NCBI GenBank assembly: GCA_027364735.1
Contig: DAHXOT010000029.1
Location: 1 to 60,330, forward strand
Length of the DNA stretch: 60,330 nt
Origin: Hydrotalea sp.
GTDB lineage: Bacteria > Bacteroidota > Bacteroidia > Chitinophagales > Chitinophagaceae
Direction of reading: 5' to 3'
Below the pieces are notes generated by a model. It did no database searches. It was not told the origin of the DNA and saw nothing but the letters and a program-made list of their open reading frames with translations. The position numbers and the translations under genes are program-made. Below, piece by piece: positions 55,390 to 60,330 of the stretch (its first letter is position 1; every line of letters begins with the position of its first letter).

Positions 55390-56325
55390 ATGAGTAATAT
55401 TATTACAGTAACCGAATTAAGCAAACAGTTTAAACAAATAACTGCCGTTAATCAATTATCTTTTTCCATTGAACAAGGAGACGTTTATGGTTTCTTGGGA
55501 CAAAATGGTGCAGGCAAGAGTACTACTATTCGCATGCTGTTATCGCTAATAAAGCCTACTACAGGAAATATTGAAATTTTCGGATTAAACTTACAATCAC
55601 ATCGAAAAAAAATTCTACAACAAGTTGGTTCAGTAATTGAAAAGCCAGATGTATATAGTTACTTATCTGCACTTCAAAATTTGCAACTTTTTGCTAAGCT
55701 AAGTGGCATGCAGCTTACAAAAAAAACGCTTATGCAACAGTTGGAAAGAGTAGGCTTGGCACAACGTGCCAACGATACGGTAAAAATTTTTTCGCAAGGA
55801 ATGAAACAACGATTAGGCATTGCCATAGCATTGGTACACAATCCCACATTAATTATTTTAGACGAACCCACTAATGGATTAGACCCTCAAGGTATTGCAG
55901 ATATTAGAAATTTAATTTTACATTTATCAAAAGAAGATAAAAAAACCATTTTAGTTTCCTCGCATCTTTTAACCGAAATAGAACAAATTGCTTCAAAGGT
56001 TTTAATTATAGACAAAGGAAAAAAAGTAATTGAAGGAGCCGCATCCGATTTATTTGATCCATCACAAACAATTGTTGAACTATCTACCATTGATAATGAT
56101 GCTGCATGGAATTGGTTATTGCAATCTGAATGGAGTAAATATCTGCTTAAAAAAAGTAAAGCATCTTTAAGTTTAAAACTAAATAAAATACATATACCTC
56201 AATTAAATGCAGCTTTAGTAAAAGCAGAATTAGGTGTAATTACTATTTATCCAAAAAATAGTTTAGAAAATTATTTTTTACAAGTAACATCAGAAAATCA
56301 ACATGTGGAAACTTTTTCAAATTGA
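55390..56325 (+). CDS. ABC transporter ATPase (ABC-2 export type)
   Basis: 311-residue ATPase. Walker A is GQNGAGKSTT, the signature FSQGMKQRLGIAIAL, Walker B LIILDEPTNGLDP, and switch His in VSSHLLTEI. The signature FSQGM is typical of the CcmA/BcrA/NatA-type drug or lipid exporters. A C-terminal domain of about 90 residues follows. It overlaps the permease start by 23 bases, so the pair forms one transporter. Confidence 0.9.
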   Translation: MSNIITVTELSKQFKQITAVNQLSFSIEQGDVYGFLGQNGAGKSTTIRMLLSLIKPTTGNIEIFGLNLQSHRKKILQQVGSVIEKPDVYSYLSALQNLQLFAKLSGMQLTKKTLMQQLERVGLAQRANDTVKIFSQGMKQRLGIAIALVHNPTLIILDEPTNGLDPQGIADIRNLILHLSKEDKKTILVSSHLLTEIEQIASKVLIIDKGKKVIEGAASDLFDPSQTIVELSTIDNDAAWNWLLQSEWSKYLLKKSKASLSLKLNKIHIPQLNAALVKAELGVITIYPKNSLENYFLQVTSENQHVETFSN

Positions 56326-57178
56326 ACTATACAAAATTTTTAAACGCCGAAGAACTTATATTGCATTTATTGCTATTGCTGCCCTAATTGCAGTAGTACA
56401 ATTAGGTTTAAAAGTAGATGGAAAAGAATATGCCGCATTTGTAATGGCCGATTTAAGCAATACATTACAAATTAGCGGAAACATTATTAATGGCTATTTT
56501 GTGTGCTATGTTATACTGCAATTATTATTGGTACATGTGCCATTGCTTATTGCTTTAATTGCTGCAGATATGATAAGCGGAGAATCGAATATGGGAACCC
56601 TACGCTTATTACTTACCAAACCTATAAGCAGAACAGAATTTCTATTGGCTAAATTTTTTGCATCAACAGTTTACACAGTTTCTCTTTTAGTTTGGATGGC
56701 TATATTGGCATTGTTTGTAAGCATGTGGCTATTTGGAACCGATGATATGTTTTTATTAAAAAATAATTATGCCGTTCAAATTGAAAATGCAGATATTTTT
56801 TGGAGATATATTGGTGCATTTTGTTTTGCCGCATTAGCTATGACTACAGTTGCATCTCTTGGATTTTTTCTTTCACAATTTTCGGAAAATAGCATAGGAC
56901 CCATAGTTGCCACTATGAGCATTATTATTATTTGTACCATACTAAGCACCATGTCTATTCCAATATTTAATATTATAAAGCCTTATTTATTTACTACACA
57001 CATGGTAGCATGGAAAGAATTTTTTGACCTTAAAGTAAATGATGCCAACATCACCATTAAAGGAAGCATTCAACATCCGGAAAAAATAATTCAATCAGCT
57101 ACTATTTTATTAGTTCATATTGTAGCATTAATAACCGCAACAATTTATTTCTTTAACAAAAAAGATATATTAAGTTAA
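56303..57178 (+). CDS. ABC-2 type permease
   Basis: 291-residue membrane protein with six TM segments: the first after MWKLFQIELYKIFKRRRTYIAFIAI, then a cytoplasmic ISGESNMGTLRLLLTKPISRTEFLLAKF loop typical of ABC-2 permeases, and a late periplasmic part. It is the partner of the overlapping ATPase. Substrate unknown. Confidence 0.88.
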   Translation: MWKLFQIELYKIFKRRRTYIAFIAIAALIAVVQLGLKVDGKEYAAFVMADLSNTLQISGNIINGYFVCYVILQLLLVHVPLLIALIAADMISGESNMGTLRLLLTKPISRTEFLLAKFFASTVYTVSLLVWMAILALFVSMWLFGTDDMFLLKNNYAVQIENADIFWRYIGAFCFAALAMTTVASLGFFLSQFSENSIGPIVATMSIIIICTILSTMSIPIFNIIKPYLFTTHMVAWKEFFDLKVNDANITIKGSIQHPEKIIQSATILLVHIVALITATIYFFNKKDILS

Positions 57179-57191
57179 AAGCATAATTATT

Positions 57192-57875
57192 ATGAAATTA
57201 TTACCGAAATTATTTTTTATTATATGGCTGCTTGACATAAACTTTTCAACGAATGCACAAGACATGAATGCATTAATAGAAAAAATAAAAATGAAATTAA
57301 ATACAGTGAATGAATATGTTGCAGAAGGAAAAATGAAAACCGACATAGCTTTTATAAAAGCGCCAATTGGTAAAATAAAAGTGCTATATAAAAAACCAAA
57401 TTTTTTTCAGCTAAAAAGAGAAAATGGAATTTCTATTTTACCAAAAGGCGGAGTAAGCATGAACATAAGTTCCATTATGGCAATTAATAACTTTATTGCA
57501 TTATATGCCGGCGAAACAATTATTGATGGCAATAAAGTTAAGATTGTTAAATTACTCCCTACCAACGAAAATAGCGATATAGTTTTAACAACATTATTTA
57601 TTGACGAACCTAATCTCTTAATTAAGAAAGCAATTACTACCACCAACGAAAATGGAACTTATGAAATTAGTTTTACCTATGGAAAATATGCAAATTATGG
57701 ACTACCCAATAAAGTAATTTTTAAGTTTAATACTAAAGATTATAAAATGCCAAAAGGTATTACACTTGAATTTGATGATGGAGATAAACCAAATGCAGAA
57801 CAAAAATTAAAAAGTAAAAAAGGGAAAGTAGAATTAACTTATTCCTCTTACATTATTAATAAAGGTTTATTTTAG
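57192..57875 (+). CDS. LolA-like exported protein
   Basis: 227-residue secreted protein with a signal peptide (hydrophobic residues about 5-18, then NFSTNAQD). The body MNALIEKIKMKLNTVNEYVAEGKMKTDIAFIKAPIGKIKVLYKKPNFFQL matches the LolA/outer-membrane lipoprotein-sorting fold (half-barrel that binds a lipid or acyl chain). It follows the ABC permease by 13 bases, so the three genes may move a lipid-like molecule; this is an inference. Confidence 0.65.
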   Translation: MKLLPKLFFIIWLLDINFSTNAQDMNALIEKIKMKLNTVNEYVAEGKMKTDIAFIKAPIGKIKVLYKKPNFFQLKRENGISILPKGGVSMNISSIMAINNFIALYAGETIIDGNKVKIVKLLPTNENSDIVLTTLFIDEPNLLIKKAITTTNENGTYEISFTYGKYANYGLPNKVIFKFNTKDYKMPKGITLEFDDGDKPNAEQKLKSKKGKVELTYSSYIINKGLF

Positions 57876-57881
57876 TTACGG

Positions 57882-58328
57882 TTATTTCAACAATTTCACA
57901 TTTACTGCAACTGCTCCTTTATGTCCTTTCTCTATTTCAAAACTTACTTTATCCTGCTCTTTAATAAGTTCAGTTAAATTATTGGCATGCACAAAAATAC
58001 TTTGTTGTGTTTCTTTATCTTTAATAAATCCATATCCTTTTGCAGCATTAAAAAAAGTTACTACTCCTTTGTGTAAATTATTTTCGGGTACAATATCTTC
58101 TTGCTTAGGAACACCAATAACAATATCATTTACATCAATCTTAATTTTTTTTCTTGGATCCGGCGGAACAGATGATAAGTTGCCATTCTCATCAATATAT
58201 GCTATCATAGCATCAAGATTATTACCTTGAGTTGATTTACTTTTTCGCTCTTGTTTTCTTTCTTCTTTTTCTTTTTTGTTTTGTTGCTTTTTCTTTTCTC
58301 GTTCCTTTTTATTCCAAGATTCGGCCAT
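57882..58328 (-). CDS. Cold-shock domain protein with a basic N-terminal extension
   Basis: 148-residue nucleic-acid-binding protein. The C-terminal cold-shock domain (about 83-147) has both RNP motifs: KGYGFI and SIFVHAN (HKGVVTFFNAAKGYGFIKD, then QQSIFVHANNL). The N-terminal 35 residues are extremely Lys/Glu-rich (WNKKEREKKKQQNKKEKEER), likely disordered or coiled. It probably acts as an RNA chaperone. Divergent partners: 82-residue gene upstream on the same strand; an RRM gene lies beyond. Confidence 0.88.
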   Translation of the reverse strand: MAESWNKKEREKKKQQNKKEKEERKQERKSKSTQGNNLDAMIAYIDENGNLSSVPPDPRKKIKIDVNDIVIGVPKQEDIVPENNLHKGVVTFFNAAKGYGFIKDKETQQSIFVHANNLTELIKEQDKVSFEIEKGHKGAVAVNVKLLK

Positions 58329-58360
58329 AGTTATTTATCGTTTTATTTAATAGAATCAAT

Positions 58361-58609
58361 TTATTCAGACAATCGTGTAAATGATGCTCCACTGTATATA
58401 CGGGCTAAGTTATTATCGCGTGTTTCTTCCCAACTATTGGCCTGAGTTTTACTTACAATTCGCCAAAAATTTTTTTGTTTCAGTTCATCGTAATCTAATC
58501 CACGAATAAAAATGCCTGAAACCATATTTCTATCTTTAAAATGCACATTAATAATTGCATTTTTTCGATCTTTATTTTCTACAAACTTTTCAATAAGCTC
58601 TGGAGTCAT
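58361..58609 (-). CDS. Small Bacteroidota protein upstream of the cold-shock gene
   Basis: 82-residue soluble protein, MTPELIEKFVENKDRKNAII then a beta segment NVHFKDRNMVSGIFIRGLDYDELKQKNFWRIVS and an ending LARIYSGASFTRLSE. The beta-rich centre (HFKDRNMVSGIFI) recalls an Sm/Hfq-like strand pattern, but I cannot prove it. I have seen related short proteins in other Bacteroidota genomes. It lies 32 bases upstream of the cold-shock gene and is likely co-transcribed. Confidence 0.65.
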   Translation of the reverse strand: MTPELIEKFVENKDRKNAIINVHFKDRNMVSGIFIRGLDYDELKQKNFWRIVSKTQANSWEETRDNNLARIYSGASFTRLSE

Positions 58610-59094
58610 TCTTTTTTTATTTAGTTAAAAATTATTATAATACAAAAAATAAAACTAACAATACAATCACTTTAGCACATTCAACAATTATTTATAAATT
58701 AATATTAATCACTTAGCTTAAAATATATTTCATTAACCTTAAGACTGTATTAAACCTTAATACAAAATTTCAGAAAATTATTTGAACTCAATGCAGATGT
58801 ACGAGAAAAATAAAGAAGAGATAAGTTATAATTCTTATACAAAGCAACAAAAAGTAACACTATTTACATGAAGGTATGCTTTAATATCCATCTTCACGGC
58901 TTTATTTTATAATTACACAATAATTGCTTCATCGAAATAAAACACTATATTTACAAAGTGAATAGAAAGTTCTTTCAACATTCAGTCCGGATTTGCATCA
59001 ATTTTTACAACCTTTCTCAGTAATTATTTTTCTCCTCTTTACTCTTTGCTGGCAGCTTTTTTATCACCTATTATTTATTATTAAATGTTACAGT
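58610..59094. other. 485-base intergenic region before the RRM gene
   Basis: No gene recognised. A weak TAnnTTTA element (TATATTTA at 58946-58953) lies 142 bases before the RRM start, which would give a long leader. The leader is pyrimidine-rich (about 59020-59070). In-frame codons extend the RRM reading upstream to 58993 as a hydrophobic stretch, but this does not look like real protein. A cold-regulated leader is possible but not shown. Confidence 0.35.
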
Positions 59095-59385
59095 ATGAAC
59101 ATGTATGTAAGCAATTTGAGTTTTCAAACAACTGAAGATGATTTAAGAAATTTATTTAGTCAATACGGAAGTGTAAGTTCGGCTAAATTAATTACTGATA
59201 AAGAAACCGGACGCAGCAGAGGATTTGGTTTTATAGAAATGGATGTAATAACTGAAGCAAGAGAAGCAATGAGTAATCTTAATGGAAAAGATATTAATGG
59301 CAGAACAATTTCTGTAAGCATTGCAAAAGAAAGGGAAGACAGAGGTAATAAAAACAGTTTTGGAAATAGCAATAAACGTTGGTAG
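59095..59385 (+). CDS. RRM-type RNA-binding protein
   Basis: 96-residue protein with one RNA recognition motif: RNP2 MYVSNL near the N-terminus and RNP1 RGFGFIEM at about 43-50, plus GRTISVSIAKE at the last strand. A short Gly/Asn/Ser/Lys tail follows. Such single-RRM proteins are common in Bacteroidota and cyanobacteria and are often cold-induced. The ATG at 59095 (MNMYVSN) is right for this family; the longer frame adds only an unlikely hydrophobic leader. Confidence 0.93.
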   Translation: MNMYVSNLSFQTTEDDLRNLFSQYGSVSSAKLITDKETGRSRGFGFIEMDVITEAREAMSNLNGKDINGRTISVSIAKEREDRGNKNSFGNSNKRW

Positions 59386-59390
59386 TTCTT

Positions 59391-59450
59391 AATTGAAATA
59401 GTTAAGATTTAACTGGCAGTTGAGGAGATTAAATCTTGACTATTTCAATT
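59391..59450 (+). terminator. Very long hairpin after the RRM gene
   Basis: 22-bp stem (59391-59412 with 59429-59450) with one G-U pair and a 16-base loop. It starts 5 bases past the RRM stop. No T-run follows closely, so it may stabilise the transcript or block read-through, or be part of a small RNA, and not be a classic terminator. Confidence 0.55.
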
Positions 59451-59539
59451 TATCATAAAGTAGTTACTTTCCGATACAGAAAGTAACTAACTGACTGAAG
59501 CCCCCTATTTACAAGGCTTTACAATAATTTAGAGCTTTC

Positions 59540-59561
59540 AAGGTACAAATAAGGTACAATA
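59540..59561 (+). repeat. Short tandem direct repeat before the terminal genes
   Basis: AAGGTACAAAT followed immediately by AAGGTACAATA, sharing 9 of 11 bases. It lies in the 234-base gap between the RRM gene and the genes at the right edge, which also contains the long hairpin. It may be a recombinase arm site or chance. Confidence 0.3.
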
Positions 59562-59619
59562 CAGTTCAGAAAATTCACTTTTGAGGGGTTAAATAGTTTT
59601 ACTTTCCAATTTTAAAATT

Positions 59620-60117
59620 TCAGTACTTTCCAGTTAAGTATTTCAGCTTATCAAATAAAAGGTCGGGCAATGCTTCGGCTTGTTTTATTACTTTCATAAT
59701 CCGTAAAAAACGCTTAGTTGGGTTGCCGTTGTACCAATGTTTAAAGTGCTTCGCTTGTAATTGGTAATATTCGTTTCCTTTGTATAATGGTTTCCATTTT
59801 CGGGTAATCTGTCTTTCGGTTTGAATTTTATACATACAACACCTGAACGCTGAACGGTGGTAAAAATAGGTATCGGCTGAATATAACTTTCGGCAACGCT
59901 TACCAGTATGGGGGCAAACGAAATACCAAACAACCCCTTTACCTAAATTGGAAGGGTCTGAAACAAGTTGCACCCTGTAATTTATCGGGGCTTCGTTGCA
60001 TTTGTAATCCAGTTCAATGTAAGGGTTTTCGGGTTCTTTATTCCATTCTACTAAATGGCTTTTATTTATCGAAAGGCTTTTTGCAATGGCTTCAAAACTT
60101 TGTCCTTCAATTCGCAT
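59620..60117 (-). CDS. Hypothetical protein with helix-turn-helix head and Cys-containing core
   Basis: 165-residue protein. The first 25 residues (EGQSFEAIAKSLSINKSHLVEW) look like a helix-turn-helix. The core has VVWYFVCPHTGKRCRKLYSADTYFYHRSAF with a C-P-x-T-G-x-x-C knuckle-like pair and further Cys (RCCMYK), suggesting a zinc site. The C-terminus is helical and basic. I have seen similar proteins in Bacteroidota accessory DNA, but have no name for the family. Base use differs from the host genes to its left (more GGG, CGG and CCG). Confidence 0.6.
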   Translation of the reverse strand: MRIEGQSFEAIAKSLSINKSHLVEWNKEPENPYIELDYKCNEAPINYRVQLVSDPSNLGKGVVWYFVCPHTGKRCRKLYSADTYFYHRSAFRCCMYKIQTERQITRKWKPLYKGNEYYQLQAKHFKHWYNGNPTKRFLRIMKVIKQAEALPDLLFDKLKYLTGKY

Positions 60118-60158
60118 TGTAACAAACTTCTACTTTTTAGTTTCTGTTTTCATATCAA

Positions 60159-60330
60159 TTAAAATTTGTGGTTAATACTTGTTTCAATTCCTGTAGTCGG
60201 TTGAGGTATGGTAAAAAGGTTCGTTTGCCGTTGTTCGCTTTCACGGTGGCAAAGTGGCTTTCAACAAAAAGGGAACAGTTGGTTATTGTGCTGCACTTGT
60301 TCAGCTTTACGGGTTGGGTTGGTATTGTTA
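60159..60330 (-). CDS. Partial hypothetical protein at the right edge
   Basis: C-terminal 56 residues of a gene that continues beyond the window. The visible part (TIPTQPVKLNKCSTITNC, then HFATVKANNGKRTFFTIPQP) shows no recognisable motif. The frame is open from the edge to a TAA at 60159, and base use matches the neighbouring 165-residue gene. It may belong to the same accessory region. Confidence 0.4.

Noticed and set aside
58993-59094. N-terminal extension of the RRM protein with a hydrophobic stretch
   Set aside because: RRM proteins of this type start at MNMYVSN and are cytoplasmic; the extension covers what looks like a leader region.

Overview
This 60.3-kb window is AT-rich chromosomal DNA from a member of the Bacteroidota, most likely a Chitinophagaceae/Sphingobacteriia-like lineage. 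The assignment is by family recognition, not by database search. It rests on TAnnTTTG promoter elements, a TonB-dependent receptor with an N-terminal carboxypeptidase-regulatory-like domain, DUF5723, DUF1573 and DUF2141 exported proteins, two single-chain E1alpha-E1beta dehydrogenases, an F0 subunit a with a signal peptide, a two-domain L25/Ctc protein, and CGTCATTTCGA-type intergenic repeats.

Layout. 1-5 kb: an efflux operon on the minus strand (small exported protein, TolC-like channel, RND pump; the adaptor is probably beyond the left edge). 5-23 kb: housekeeping genes, including a zinc alcohol dehydrogenase, Amt ammonium transporter, aminotransferase, DUF1573 pair, fused E1, ScpA, MscL, a DMT exporter, Frr, a WecA/MraY-type transferase, an N-terminal transketolase subunit, RbfA with a LolE-like permease, and an MsbA-like ABC exporter. 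23.0-23.4 kb: two tandem copies of a Bacteroidota intergenic repeat.

About 23.5-37.75 kb: an integrated mobile element next to tRNA-Met(CAT). From left to right it carries a small ABC ATPase/membrane-protein pair, a small serine resolvase, a tightly coupled trio of unknown genes, a complete type I restriction-modification operon (hsdM, PD-(D/E)XK/DUF5655 nuclease, hsdS, hsdR), a divergent gene with an ADP-ribosyltransferase-like R / S-x-S / E-x-E signature, a HUH-type replication initiator with a large imperfect hairpin abutting its start, a small helical protein, and a large serine recombinase whose last codons are read antisense through the 3' half of the tRNA. It looks like an integrative replicon (integrase plus rolling-circle type Rep) with a defence cargo. 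The best candidates for something undescribed are the ART-like gene with its palindrome-rich control region, the coupled trio, and the Rep/hairpin module.

37.8-50.3 kb: host genes resume with tRNA-Met, a second fused E1, a fumarylacetoacetate-hydrolase family enzyme, Pth, L25, Prs, RadC, a second ABC exporter, and an ATP synthase operon atpB-E-F-H-A that stops at a strong terminator without atpG. 50.4-57.9 kb: TonB-dependent receptor, small exported proteins, two paralogous membrane proteins with a winged-helix regulator, an ABC-2 type transporter and a LolA-like protein. 57.9-59.4 kb: a cluster of small probable RNA-binding proteins (cold-shock domain, an 82-residue companion, RRM). 59.5-60.3 kb: two genes of unfamiliar type on the minus strand that may be the edge of another accessory region.

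Starts were moved to internal ATG/GTG/TTG codons where family N-termini, gene overlaps or promoter positions argued for it. All function calls come from reading motifs by eye.
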